Source: CAZYVA01 sp964650695
GTDB taxonomy: Bacteria > Bacillota > Clostridia > Lachnospirales > Lachnospiraceae
Direction: 5' to 3'
Assembly (NCBI GenBank): GCA_964650695.1
Contig: CAZYVA010000040.1
Span: 1-16,166, forward strand
DNA length: 16,166 nt
Positions 8,066-15,821 of the stretch are shown piece after piece. Positions within the stretch are counted from its first letter, which is position 1. Each line of letters begins with the position of its first letter. The position numbers were made by a program, and so were the translations under genes. The notes beneath the pieces are model-generated. The model was not told the origin of the DNA and searched no databases. It was given only the letters and a program-made list of their open reading frames with translations.

Positions 8066-9393
8066 TGCAGATATCCATGAAATACCATTTCCACCTCCGT
8101 CCCTTCCCCTGGCTCGCTGGCAACCCGGACATCAATCCCATGCAGCAGCGCCCCGTGCTTTACAATCGAAAGCCCCAGGCCTGTCCCGCCTGTCTCCCTG
8201 GAATGGCTTTTATCCACCCGGTAAAATCTCTCAAAGATCCGCTCCTGCTGGTCTTTCGGGATCCCGATGCCGGTATCCCGCACAATCACCTTTATCCCCT
8301 GCAAAGTATGGCCAACCCAGATTTTCACAGAACCGTTTTCCTTATTATACTTGATAGCGTTATCGCAGATATTAAAAATCATTTCATCCAGGATCCGGCG
8401 CACGCCCACATAAGTGGCCGGTTCCCCGGTCACCTCCATATGCACGTTCTTTTTGGAAGCCTGGACAGACAGGCGGCTGATGATTTCTCTTGTCAGCCCG
8501 TACAGGTCAACCTCCTCCTTTTCCAGCCCGTTCTCCCCCTCATCCAGCTTGGAGAGTTTCATGATATCCTCCACCAGCGTGATCAAACGCCTCGCTTCAT
8601 TATAAATGCGCTCGGAAAAACCAGCCATATCCTCCGGCTTCACCAGGCCGCTCTTCATGATCTCCGCATATCCGGAAATGGAAGTAAGCGGTGTCTTTAA
8701 CTCATGGGAGACATTTGCGGAAAACTCCTTGCGCATCTGGGCGATGGCATCCTTTTGGCGGTTCAGTTCATCGATCCGTTCCAAAAGAGGCGTCAATTCC
8801 TCGTAAATGTTGTTTTCCAGGGGATGTTCGAGATCCAGCGCATTGATAGGGCGGATCAGGCGCGCCACCTGTCTGCGGGACAGCAATACCGCCATAGCCA
8901 GCATCACCACGGCAATCGCTGCCATAGCTGGCAAAATCCCGATCGCCGTATGAAAAATATTGTCCATGGTTTTGGAGACCCTGAGTACCGTATTGCCCGA
9001 CATAAGCACAGCGTAATAATACATCTCCTGCCCCACTGTATTGGACTGGCGTATATCCTGCCCTTCCCCGCCTTGGAAAGCCGCCTGGATTTCCGGACGG
9101 TTTTTATGGTTTTCCAGGGAAATCTCATCCTGGACAGAATCATACAGGACATTTCCATCCGCGTCAATGAGGCTCACCCTTGTGCTGCCGGCCACCGCGT
9201 CCATCTCCCGCAGATACGCCTCCCCGGCATTTTCAATTGCCGCCCGGATATAATCCGCCTCCTGGCGAAGTTCGTCCTCGACGATCGCCGCTGTCTGGCG
9301 GTACACCGCCACGGTTGTGATCGCGCATGCGACCAGAAGCGTAGTAACCACTACAAGGATCATGCTTCTTTGTATTTTAGCCTGTAAACTCAT
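8062..9393 (-). CDS. phoR: PhoR-type sensor histidine kinase
   Basis: A 443-residue membrane sensor kinase. Transmembrane helices at about 10-31 and 150-172 flank an extracytoplasmic region of roughly 118 residues that resembles a PAS/Cache-like fold, with IDADGNVLYDS at 76-86. The kinase core has the H-box FSANVSHELKTPLTS with phospho-acceptor H230, the N-box NICDNAIKYN (N345), the G1 box DTGIGI (373-378), and the G2 box GTGLGLSIV (403-411). The phosphatase-type HELKT motif follows the histidine. It lies 6 bases downstream of the response regulator gene, at the end of the pst operon, and is most likely the phosphate-starvation sensor acting through PstSCAB and PhoU. A cytoplasmic PAS domain, present in some PhoR proteins, is not obvious. 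The short gap and a GGAAGAGG sequence at the end of the preceding gene support the ATG at 9393. Confidence 0.85.
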   Translation of the reverse strand: MSLQAKIQRSMILVVVTTLLVACAITTVAVYRQTAAIVEDELRQEADYIRAAIENAGEAYLREMDAVAGSTRVSLIDADGNVLYDSVQDEISLENHKNRPEIQAAFQGGEGQDIRQSNTVGQEMYYYAVLMSGNTVLRVSKTMDNIFHTAIGILPAMAAIAVVMLAMAVLLSRRQVARLIRPINALDLEHPLENNIYEELTPLLERIDELNRQKDAIAQMRKEFSANVSHELKTPLTSISGYAEIMKSGLVKPEDMAGFSERIYNEARRLITLVEDIMKLSKLDEGENGLEKEEVDLYGLTREIISRLSVQASKKNVHMEVTGEPATYVGVRRILDEMIFNICDNAIKYNKENGSVKIWVGHTLQGIKVIVRDTGIGIPKDQQERIFERFYRVDKSHSRETGGTGLGLSIVKHGALLHGIDVRVASEPGEGTEVEMVFHGYLH

Positions 9394-9399
9394 AATGTT

Positions 9400-10083
9400 T
9401 TACGCCTCTTCCTTGCTGACGCGGTATCCTACGCCCCGGACGGTCTCAATGCGTCCGCCCGCTGCCCCAAGCTTCTGCCGGAGTGTGCGCACATGCACGT
9501 CCACAGTCCGGGTTTCCCCGTCAAAATCATAGCCCCAGATATCCTCCAAAAGCTTATCCCTTGTCAGCACCACATTTTGGTTTCCAAGCAGACATTTCAG
9601 CAGCTCATACTCCTTCAACGTAAGCGTAACAGGCTCACCGCCCACCGTCACTTCATGTTTTCGCACATCCATCACGATATTGGCATTTTCCAGCATCCCG
9701 GCCGGAACCTTGGGCGCCCGCTCCATGCGCCGCAGCACCGCTTTGATCCGGGACACCAGCTCCATCATCCCGAAAGGCTTGGCCACGTAATCATCGGCCC
9801 CCGTATCCAACCCCTTTACCTTGTCGTACTCCGCCCCCTTTGCCGTCAGCATGATCACTGGGATATCCTGGGTCCGCCCCGTTTCCTTCATTCTTTTTAA
9901 GAGGGAAATCCCATCCTCCCCGGGAAGCATAATATCCATTAAAACCAGTTCAGGGAGGCACGTTTTCAAAGCCTCCCGAAATGCTTTCCCATCCTCAAAG
10001 CCCTTTGCCGTAAACCCGGTCGTCTTTAATGTATAAATCACCAGCTCACGGATATTTTCATCATCCTCTACGATATAGATCAT
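9400..10083 (-). CDS. phoP: PhoP/PhoB-type response regulator (OmpR family)
   Basis: A 227-residue two-domain regulator. The receiver domain (1-115) has acidic residues E6-D7-D8, phospho-acceptor D50 in ELVLMDIMLPG, T80 and K102 in AKPFG. A winged-helix OmpR/PhoB DNA-binding domain (about 130-225) contains LTLKEYELLKCLL, the recognition-helix region TVDVHVRTLRQKLG, and the terminal IETVRGVGYRV wing. Its ATG overlaps the phoU stop in an ATGA arrangement (4 bases), so translation is coupled. As the last-but-one gene of a pst operon it is very likely the phosphate-starvation regulator that activates the operon, giving positive autoregulation. The family assignment is firm; the phosphate role is from context. 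Confidence 0.9.
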   Translation of the reverse strand: MIYIVEDDENIRELVIYTLKTTGFTAKGFEDGKAFREALKTCLPELVLMDIMLPGEDGISLLKRMKETGRTQDIPVIMLTAKGAEYDKVKGLDTGADDYVAKPFGMMELVSRIKAVLRRMERAPKVPAGMLENANIVMDVRKHEVTVGGEPVTLTLKEYELLKCLLGNQNVVLTRDKLLEDIWGYDFDGETRTVDVHVRTLRQKLGAAGGRIETVRGVGYRVSKEEA

Positions 10084-10730
10084 ACTTTGTTCTCCCTATG
10101 GATCCCGGTAATGGAAAACTCTACCCACTCTGCGATATTGGTGGCGTGGTCCGCGATCCTTTCCAGATACTTAGCCACCATAGCCAGGTCAATGGCTGCC
10201 CTCCCCTGGTCCCTATGCTCCGCGATAAACCGGATCAAATCCTTTTTATTTTCTTCAAACAGCCCATCCACTGCATCATCCGACAAAATGACGTTCCGTG
10301 ACAGCTCCAGATCCTTTTCCACATAAGCGGTCACGCTGTCGCGCACCATCCTTGCCGCTGCTTCCGACATAGAAATGATTTTCGGGATATCCGCCGCTTC
10401 CGACTTTTTCTCGGAAATGATGATCTCGGCAATATCCGATGCCTGATCCCCGATCCGCTCCATATCCGTGATCATCTTCAGCGCGGCGGAAATCTGGCGC
10501 AGATCCCTTGCCACCGGCTGCTGCTGTAAAAGAAGCCTCAGGCAGAGACGCTCAATGTCTTTCTCCATCTGGTCGATCTCATCGTCTGCCAATATCACTT
10601 CCTTCGCCTTTTTGGCGCTTCCTTCTGACAACGCCTGGGTCGCTTCTGCAATTGCCGTCCCGCACAATTTCCCCATATGGGTCAGGTGTTCATTTAACAG
10701 CTCTAGCTGCATATCAAACTTATTACGCAT
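10080..10730 (-). CDS. phoU: Phosphate signalling regulator PhoU
   Basis: A 216-residue all-helical protein made of two repeated three-helix bundles, the normal size for PhoU. The two metal-cluster E/DxxxD motifs are visible as DMERIGDQASDIAE (89-102) and YLERIADHATNIAE (188-201). PhoU sits between the PstSCAB importer and PhoR and keeps the sensor off when phosphate is plentiful; it also limits phosphate uptake. The start at 10730 lies 3 bases after the pstB stop, with GGGAGG twelve bases upstream inside pstB. The stop overlaps the phoP start. Function is assigned from both the repeats and the operon position. Confidence 0.92.
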   Translation of the reverse strand: MRNKFDMQLELLNEHLTHMGKLCGTAIAEATQALSEGSAKKAKEVILADDEIDQMEKDIERLCLRLLLQQQPVARDLRQISAALKMITDMERIGDQASDIAEIIISEKKSEAADIPKIISMSEAAARMVRDSVTAYVEKDLELSRNVILSDDAVDGLFEENKKDLIRFIAEHRDQGRAAIDLAMVAKYLERIADHATNIAEWVEFSITGIHRENKV

Positions 10731-10733
10731 ATC

Positions 10734-11483
10734 TTAACCAAACCTCCCTGTAATATAATCCTCCGTCCGCTTATCCGCCGGTATGGAGAACAGCTTTCCC
10801 GTATCATTGTACTCGATCACTTCACCCAGCAAAAAGAAAGCCGTATTATCCGATACGCGTACCGCCTGCTGCATATTGTGCGTAACCATGATAATAGTAT
10901 AGTCTTTTTTTAATTCCATTGCAAGGTCTTCGATTTTCGATGTGGATATGGGATCCAACGCGGAAGTAGGCTCATCCATCAGAAGCACCTCCGGCTGGAC
11001 GGCCAATGCCCTTGCGATACAAAGCCTCTGCTGCTGGCCGCCGCTCATCCCCAGGGCACTTTTTTTCAACCGGTCCTTGCACTCTTCCCAGATCGCGGCG
11101 TCACGCAGGGATTTTTCCACCAGCGCGTCCAGCTTTGGCCTGGAATGGATGCCGTGGGTCCGGGGCCCATAGGCAATGTTATCGTAAATACTCATAGGGA
11201 AAGGGTTGGGCTTCTGAAACACCATGCCCACCCGCTTGCGCAGCAGGTTTACATCCATTTCACGAAATATATCCTTCCCGTCTAAAAGGATATCGCCCTC
11301 AATCTTGCACCCTTCCACCAGGTCGTTCATCCGGTTGATGGATTTGAGCAAGGTGGATTTCCCGCAGCCGGACGGCCCGATAAATGCTGTGATTTTATTT
11401 TCCTCGATCTCAAGGTTTACGTGTTTCAGTGCGTGGAAATCACGGTAATACAAATCCAGGTTTTTTACGCTTAGTTTTGACAT
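10734..11483 (-). CDS. pstB: Phosphate ABC importer, ATP-binding subunit PstB
   Basis: A 249-residue cytoplasmic ATPase of normal PstB length. Motifs are Walker A GPSGCGKST (36-44), Q-loop FQKPNPFPMSIYDNI (89-103), which is diagnostic of PstB, signature MSGGQ (146-150), Walker B LLMDEPTSALDP (167-178) and switch H202. The first signature residue is Met instead of the usual Leu. It drives phosphate import through PstC and PstA. The gene starts 14 bases after the pstA stop with AAAGGG seven bases upstream of the ATG, and is followed after 3 bases by phoU. Confidence 0.95.
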   Translation of the reverse strand: MSKLSVKNLDLYYRDFHALKHVNLEIEENKITAFIGPSGCGKSTLLKSINRMNDLVEGCKIEGDILLDGKDIFREMDVNLLRKRVGMVFQKPNPFPMSIYDNIAYGPRTHGIHSRPKLDALVEKSLRDAAIWEECKDRLKKSALGMSGGQQQRLCIARALAVQPEVLLMDEPTSALDPISTSKIEDLAMELKKDYTIIMVTHNMQQAVRVSDNTAFFLLGEVIEYNDTGKLFSIPADKRTEDYITGRFG

Positions 11484-11497
11484 ATGGTTCCCTTTCT

Positions 11498-12385
11498 CTA
11501 TATTTTTGTCAATTTCTTCACTGCCACATTGGACAGGCTGTTCATTCCCACGACCAAAACCAGAAGAATCACAGCCGTGGCATACGCCTGGTCCATATAC
11601 AGCCCCTCGCTCGCCAGGTTATACATATGGACAGCCAGCGTGCGCCCGGAGCTGAATACACTTTTCGGGAAATCCGCCACTGTACCGGCGGTATAGATCA
11701 GCGCCGCCGTTTCCCCCAGGATACGCCCGGTTGCCAGGATGACGCCCGCGAGTATGCCCGGAGCCGCCGATGGCAGCACAACGCAAAACACCGTCCGCAG
11801 CTTTCCGGCTCCCAGGCCGAAGCTGCCTTCCCGGTAGGAATCCGGCACGGATTTCAGCGCTTCCTCTGTCGTCCTGATCATCAATGGCAGGATCATAATG
11901 GACAAGGAAGCCGCCCCGGATAGAAGAGAAAATCCCCAGCCACAGGCATTGACAAAAAACAACATGCCAAACAGCCCGTATATAATAGATGGGATTCCCG
12001 ACAAGGTTTCCGCCGCCATCCGGATAATCTTGACAAAGCGGTTCCCCCTTTTTGCGTACTCAGCCAGGAAAATGGCGGAAAAAATCCCCAATGGGACCGC
12101 AATACCCAGGGAAAGCGCGGCCACAACCACTGTATTGAAAAGCGCGGGCACCACAGATGCATTCTCGGAAGTGTAATGCAGGGCAAATAAAGAGGGCTGG
12201 ATATGCCGAATCCCATGGACCAGGATATAGGCAATCAGGAAGATCAGCGCTGTAAAAGTTAAAAATGCAGACAACACCACCAGGAGCATCACGGCCATCG
12301 AACCCGGCGTTCTCATATAAGACTTTATTTTCTGCAAAATGGTTGTCTGGTTTCTGCCAGTTCTCTCTTGCTTCGCATTACTCAT
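11498..12385 (-). CDS. pstA: Phosphate ABC importer, permease PstA
   Basis: A 295-residue inner-membrane permease with about six transmembrane segments; the first is at about 31-56. Conserved permease sequence includes ETLSGIPSIIYGLFG (126-140), the EAA loop EEALKSVPDSYREGSFGLGA (174-193) and GRILGETAALI (220-230). I chose the ATG at 12385 because a strong GGAGGT lies eight bases upstream. An in-frame ATG at 12400 adds five residues, but it overlaps that same GGAGG and has no ribosome binding site of its own. With this start the gene overlaps the end of pstC by 8 bases (ATGAGTAA), which implies coupled translation. It pairs with PstC to form the phosphate channel. Confidence 0.93.
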   Translation of the reverse strand: MSNAKQERTGRNQTTILQKIKSYMRTPGSMAVMLLVVLSAFLTFTALIFLIAYILVHGIRHIQPSLFALHYTSENASVVPALFNTVVVAALSLGIAVPLGIFSAIFLAEYAKRGNRFVKIIRMAAETLSGIPSIIYGLFGMLFFVNACGWGFSLLSGAASLSIMILPLMIRTTEEALKSVPDSYREGSFGLGAGKLRTVFCVVLPSAAPGILAGVILATGRILGETAALIYTAGTVADFPKSVFSSGRTLAVHMYNLASEGLYMDQAYATAVILLVLVVGMNSLSNVAVKKLTKI

Positions 12386-13271
12386 TCCGGTTACCTCCAT
12401 TTAACAATGCAACGCAGAAATTCAAAATCAGGATAAACACAAAGAGGACGACGCCTGTCGCAATCAGCGCTTCCCTGTGCAGGTCTGTCGCATATCCCAT
12501 TTCAATGACGATATTTGCTGTCAGGGTGCGGATGCCTTTAAAAATCCCCTGGGGCATCCTTGCCTGGTTCCCGGCTACCATGATCACCGCCATTGTTTCC
12601 CCCACCGCACGGCCGATCCCCAGCACGATCCCCGCCACTATACCAGACTTCGCCGCCGGAAGGACCACACAAAAAACCGCCCTCTCATGGGTCGCGCCCA
12701 AGGCAACCGCCCCTTCATAATACTGCTCCGGCACCGAGCGTAACGCGGATTCCGCAACACCGATGACCGTAGGCAAAATCATCATCCCCAGAAGCACAGA
12801 GGCTGTCAGCATACTGCTTCCATTCCCTGCCGATCGTATCACGCCTGCCTGCTGGAGGTTCCTTGCTATTTGCCGGATGGCAGGCGCCAAAACCACCAGC
12901 CCGAAAAACCCATAAATCACAGACGGGATGCCTGCCAAAAGCTCCGTTGCCGATTTCAACGGTTTATAAATCTGCTTCGGGCAGTAAAATGCCATAAAAA
13001 CCGAAGTCAAAAGCCCGACCGGCACTCCAACAAGCACCGCCCCCGCCGTCACATAAAGGCTGCCCACGATCATCGGCAGGATCCCGAATATCTCATTTTT
13101 TGGCTTCCACATCTTTCCGCTTAAAAAATTGACCAGTCCGATTTCCTTCATTGCAGGGATGCCATTTGCAAACAGGAACGCACAAATGAGGGCTACCGCC
13201 AGCACCGAAGCGCAGGCGGCAAGGAAGAACACGCCCCGCATGAAGCTTTCTGTCCATGCCTTTTGTTTCAT
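12378..13271 (-). CDS. pstC: Phosphate ABC importer, permease PstC
   Basis: A 297-residue membrane permease. An N-terminal transmembrane helix (about 14-36) is followed by a periplasm-facing loop with FLSGKMWKP (49-57), a segment typical of PstC, then five more hydrophobic segments. Permease motifs are ELLAGIPSVIYGFFG (110-124), the EAA loop ESALRSVPEQYYEGAVALGA (174-193) and GRAVGETMAV (220-229). The gene starts 14 bases after the pstS stop with AGAGG nine bases upstream of the ATG. It overlaps pstA at its 3' end. It is clearly the first of the two Pst permeases by order and sequence. Confidence 0.94.
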   Translation of the reverse strand: MKQKAWTESFMRGVFFLAACASVLAVALICAFLFANGIPAMKEIGLVNFLSGKMWKPKNEIFGILPMIVGSLYVTAGAVLVGVPVGLLTSVFMAFYCPKQIYKPLKSATELLAGIPSVIYGFFGLVVLAPAIRQIARNLQQAGVIRSAGNGSSMLTASVLLGMMILPTVIGVAESALRSVPEQYYEGAVALGATHERAVFCVVLPAAKSGIVAGIVLGIGRAVGETMAVIMVAGNQARMPQGIFKGIRTLTANIVIEMGYATDLHREALIATGVVLFVFILILNFCVALLNGGNRNE

Positions 13272-13285
13272 CGTCTTTTTCCTCT

Positions 13286-14224
13286 TTACTCCAGGACGTC
13301 CGCCCAGGTAACGGCATCCCCGGTATAGATGGCTTTTACCTGGGCGCTTGTCAATTCGTCCACAACGCTTTCCGTATTCACGATTACCGCGATACCGTCT
13401 GTCGCAATGGCCTGCCCTGTCAAGCCTTCCGCCGTTTCCGTATCCTTCAGTTCACGGGATGCCATACCGATATCATAGCTTCCGTCAATGGCCGATGCCA
13501 TACCTGTGGTAGAATCCGTTGTCTGAAGTTCTACATCCGCATTTGCATTTACCGCCTTATACCCTTCGATCAGTTTTTCCATGACAGGCGATACAGAGGA
13601 AGAACCGCCTACCACACATTTTCCGGACGGATGGGTTCCTTCAAAGGCAGTCACGTCGTCCAGCGGGATGTAGCCGTTATCTTCCACGATCTTCTGCCCT
13701 TCCGTACTCATAATATAACCGATAAAATCATCTGCCACCGCATTGTCCGTCCCATCCTTTGTCGCGATGTTGAACGGCCTGCACACCTTGTACGCGCCCG
13801 TCTTGATATGATCCGCGGTTGCCTCTGCCCCGTCGATCCTGAGCGCCTTGACACTGTCATCCAAAGAGCCAAGGGAAACATATCCGATGGCGTATGCATC
13901 TCCTGCTACCGTTGTCATCATAACGGAAGTGCTGTTGGTAATCTGCGCCTCCTCTGTCGTCATGTCAACCTTCTCGCCATTCTGCTCCTCCTCGACGCCG
14001 AACAGTTCGATAAACGCCCCTCTTGTACCGGAACCATCCTCACGGGATACAATGGTGATGTCCATAGAAGGATCCCAATCCCCGGAAGCCGCCACGCTTC
14101 CTGCATCGGATGCCCCGCCATCGGACCCGTCTGAGGGATCTGTGCCTTGGCTGCCACACCCGGCTGCCATAGCGCCTGCCACGGCCGTCACCATAAACGC
14201 TGCTAAAATTCTTTTTGATTTCAT
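13286..14224 (-). CDS. pstS: Phosphate-binding lipoprotein PstS with circularly permuted domain order
   Basis: A 312-residue extracytoplasmic phosphate-binding lipoprotein. A lipoprotein signal peptide ends in the lipobox AAGC (C23), followed by a Ser/Gly/Asp-rich linker to about residue 50. The elements of a PstS fold are all present but in the wrong order. The usual second half comes first: ITIVSREDGSGTR (56-68), YAIGYVSLGSLDDSVKAL (111-128), and GYIPL (184-188), which normally lies near the C-terminus. The usual first half then follows: GGSSSVSP (206-213), YDIGMASREL (250-259), DGIAVIVN (276-283), and IYTGDAVTWADV (299-310) at the very end. The junction segment is FEGTHPSGK (194-202). The phosphate-contacting loops (GSSS, DGSGTR, the DIG aspartate) are all retained, so function is expected. 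AAAGGAG lies about nine bases before the ATG. It is the first gene of the pst operon. Confidence 0.93.
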   Translation of the reverse strand: MKSKRILAAFMVTAVAGAMAAGCGSQGTDPSDGSDGGASDAGSVAASGDWDPSMDITIVSREDGSGTRGAFIELFGVEEEQNGEKVDMTTEEAQITNSTSVMMTTVAGDAYAIGYVSLGSLDDSVKALRIDGAEATADHIKTGAYKVCRPFNIATKDGTDNAVADDFIGYIMSTEGQKIVEDNGYIPLDDVTAFEGTHPSGKCVVGGSSSVSPVMEKLIEGYKAVNANADVELQTTDSTTGMASAIDGSYDIGMASRELKDTETAEGLTGQAIATDGIAVIVNTESVVDELTSAQVKAIYTGDAVTWADVLE

Positions 14225-14233
14225 GTTTTCAAT

Positions 14234-14240
14234 CTCCTTT
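14234..14240 (-). promoter_or_regulatory. pstS ribosome binding site
   Basis: AAAGGAG on the - strand, nine bases upstream of the pstS ATG (14224-14222). It fixes the start codon and hence the complete lipoprotein signal peptide on the permuted PstS. Confidence 0.7.
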
Positions 14241-14262
14241 CTACCTTTTGCCCTTCACAAGT

Positions 14263-14299
14263 ATCATCGATGATGTTGGGGGCAAATAGGATTTGACCC
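14263..14299 (-). repeat. Two inverted repeats in the pstS leader
   Basis: ATCATCGATGAT (14263-14274) is a perfect 12-bp palindrome. Immediately upstream on the - strand, GGGCAAAT (14280-14287) and ATTTGACCC (14291-14299) form an inverted repeat with one bulged base and a 3-base centre. Both lie between the candidate -10 and the ribosome binding site of pstS, so they would be in the 5' untranslated region. They could be RNA hairpins or protein-binding sites. The role is unknown. Confidence 0.4.
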
Positions 14300-14301
14300 T
14301 T

Positions 14302-14345
14302 ATGATAGAAAAGAAATGTAAAATCGGAAACGGAGGTTCTGTTAA
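14302..14345 (-). promoter_or_regulatory. Candidate pst operon promoter with PhoP-box-like elements
   Basis: On the - strand a 5/6 -10 box TATCAT (14307-14302) has no good -35: the hexamer at 17-base spacing is TTTCCG. That pattern fits an activator-dependent promoter. Two hexamers resembling the TT(A/T)ACA PhoP-box repeat of Bacillus occur nearby, TTTACA (14322-14317) and TTAACA (14345-14340), 23 bases apart, close to two helical turns. The array is incomplete compared with known Pho boxes, so the assignment is tentative. Confidence 0.4.
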
Positions 14346-14353
14346 AAATGGGT

Positions 14354-14395
14354 AAAAAAAGGCTCCCGGCCACATCAAATGTGCCGAAAGCCCTT
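14354..14395 (-). terminator. Intrinsic terminator of the htrA-like gene
   Basis: On the - strand a long stem (about 16 pairs with one bulged G and some G-U pairs) has the inner arms CACAT/ATGTG around a TTG loop and outer arms GGGCTTTCGG/CCGGGAGCC. It is followed directly by seven T (14360-14354). It lies 35 bases past the protease stop codon and separates that gene from the pst promoter. Confidence 0.85.
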
Positions 14396-14408
14396 GTTTT
14401 CCCGATTC

Positions 14409-14423
14409 GCGGGAACTTCCCGC
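14409..14423. repeat. Short GC-rich inverted repeat after the htrA-like gene
   Basis: GCGGGAA-C-TTCCCGC is a perfect 7+7 inverted repeat around one base, 6 bases past the protease stop codon. It has no T-run of its own and sits just before the strong terminator. It may be an mRNA 3' structure; otherwise its role is unclear. Confidence 0.4.
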
Positions 14424-14429
14424 CAGCGC

Positions 14430-15734
14430 TTATTTATTTTTCCCCAATGTCACCTTGACAGATTGTTCCTTATATTCCCCATTGTTTGCCGGAACCTGCA
14501 GCGTCACCGTCACGGTTTCCCCGGCTGCATAGTATTCCAGTTGCTCCTTCAACGCGGACATGCTTGTTACCGTAGTGCCTTCCAGCGCTGTAATGATCGA
14601 ACCCTTCGTCACTCCGGCCTTTGCGCATCCGCCGCCCTTTATCACATCGGAAATATACACACCTACCGGCATTCCGTACATCTGCGCGCTGTCCTCGTCT
14701 ACATCCACCCCTTGGATGCCGAGGTATCCTTGCTCATCTTCCGCTACTTTCTTTTTCGTCTCCTGGTTCATGAGGTCTGTGATGATCTCCGAAGCATCGG
14801 AGATGGGGATCGCATACCCCATGCCCTCCACTTCACTGACTGCCACCTTAATGGAATTAATGCCGATGACCTCGCCGTTTTGGTTTAACAGGGCCCCTCC
14901 ACTGTTTCCTGGATTGATGGCCGCGTCCGTCTGGATCAGTTCTCCCTCGTAGCCCTCTACTGTCCGGTTCGTCGCGGAAATGATCCCGGTCGTCACAGAC
15001 TGCCCGTATCCAAGGGCATTTCCGATCGCGATTGCCGGCTCGCCGACTTTCAGCGCCGTGGAATCACCCATCTGCGCAACGGAAATCTTCCCTCTGGTCG
15101 AATCCGCGATATCGCCAAGATCGACTGCGATCACGGCAAGGTCGCGGCTGGAATCCGTCCCTTTGATATTGGCTTCCACGCTTTCATTGTCCACAAAGGT
15201 GACGGTCAGTTGGTCGCATCCTTCTACCACATGGTTATTGGTCAATATCAGCAATTCATCCGCATTCTCCGCGATGATGATGCCGGAACCCGCGCTCTCG
15301 CTTTCCTGCTCCTGGACACCCCCGAAGAAATTCTGCACCTGCGTGACGCTCATATTGGTAATCGCCACGATGGATGGCATGACATTGTCCGCCACCTCCG
15401 TCACATCCGTAAGGGTCTCCGAGCCGGAAGCTTGCGTCAACTGCGTTTTACCAATCTGGCCATCGTTAGACTCCTTATCGGAGGACGACTTCCCGTCCGC
15501 ACTCGCGGAGGTCGTCTTAGACAGCTTCCCCGCAACAAAATTGCCTGTCTGGAACGCCACGCTCGCGATCACGCCAAACATCAGCGCAAGCCCGGCCGTT
15601 TTTAACCAGCGCGGCGCTTTTTTGCGGGGCTTTGGCTGCTTGGCCTGGTAAGATTCATACCCATAAGAGCCGGTACGGTTTTGTTCATTCTGATCGTTCC
15701 CGTCCGTTGTATAGTAATAATATTTATTATCCAT
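14430..15734 (-). CDS. htrA: Membrane-anchored HtrA/DegP-like serine protease with one PDZ domain
   Basis: A 434-residue trypsin-like quality-control protease. A tyrosine-rich cytoplasmic N-terminus (YYYY at 5-8, then a basic stretch 32-45) precedes one transmembrane helix (about 46-64) that anchors it with the protease outside. A low-complexity Ser/Asp/Lys linker runs to about 105. The protease domain (about 108-320) has the catalytic triad H168 (TNNHVV), D198 (SRDLAVI) and S278 (NPGNSGGAL). A single PDZ domain follows (about 335-428), starting GYLGIQGVDV. The layout matches Gram-positive HtrA/HtrB/YyxA proteins that degrade misfolded secreted proteins. The ATG at 15734 is supported by GAGGAGAAGG just upstream. 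It has its own terminator and appears monocistronic. No clear promoter was found; the sequence upstream is described separately. Confidence 0.9.
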   Translation of the reverse strand: MDNKYYYYTTDGNDQNEQNRTGSYGYESYQAKQPKPRKKAPRWLKTAGLALMFGVIASVAFQTGNFVAGKLSKTTSASADGKSSSDKESNDGQIGKTQLTQASGSETLTDVTEVADNVMPSIVAITNMSVTQVQNFFGGVQEQESESAGSGIIIAENADELLILTNNHVVEGCDQLTVTFVDNESVEANIKGTDSSRDLAVIAVDLGDIADSTRGKISVAQMGDSTALKVGEPAIAIGNALGYGQSVTTGIISATNRTVEGYEGELIQTDAAINPGNSGGALLNQNGEVIGINSIKVAVSEVEGMGYAIPISDASEIITDLMNQETKKKVAEDEQGYLGIQGVDVDEDSAQMYGMPVGVYISDVIKGGGCAKAGVTKGSIITALEGTTVTSMSALKEQLEYYAAGETVTVTLQVPANNGEYKEQSVKVTLGKNK

Positions 15735-15778
15735 GATCCTTCTCCTCTCTGTGTTTATTTTCTATGCCGTAGTGTACG

Positions 15779-15804
15779 GGTTAATTGTGTTCAAAATGTG
15801 ACAA
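15779..15804 (-). promoter_or_regulatory. Three TTNANC-like hexamers at exact 10-base spacing upstream of htrA
   Basis: On the - strand TTGTCA (15804-15799), TTGAAC (15794-15789) and TTAACC (15784-15779) start exactly 10 bases apart, about 45-70 bases before the htrA start codon. Phased hexamers of this sort are how OmpR-family regulators often bind. The match is loose and could be chance in AT-rich DNA. Confidence 0.25.
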
Positions 15805-15821
15805 AAACATGTCGATTTTCT

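Noticed and set aside
12386..12400. Earlier ATG for pstA at 12400
   Set aside because: It overlaps the GGAGGT that serves the ATG at 12385 and has no Shine-Dalgarno sequence of its own.
13256..14134. 292-codon + strand frame opposite pstS
   Set aside because: Antisense to pstS with Cys/His/Arg-rich composition and no domain; the - strand frame carries all phosphate-binding motifs.
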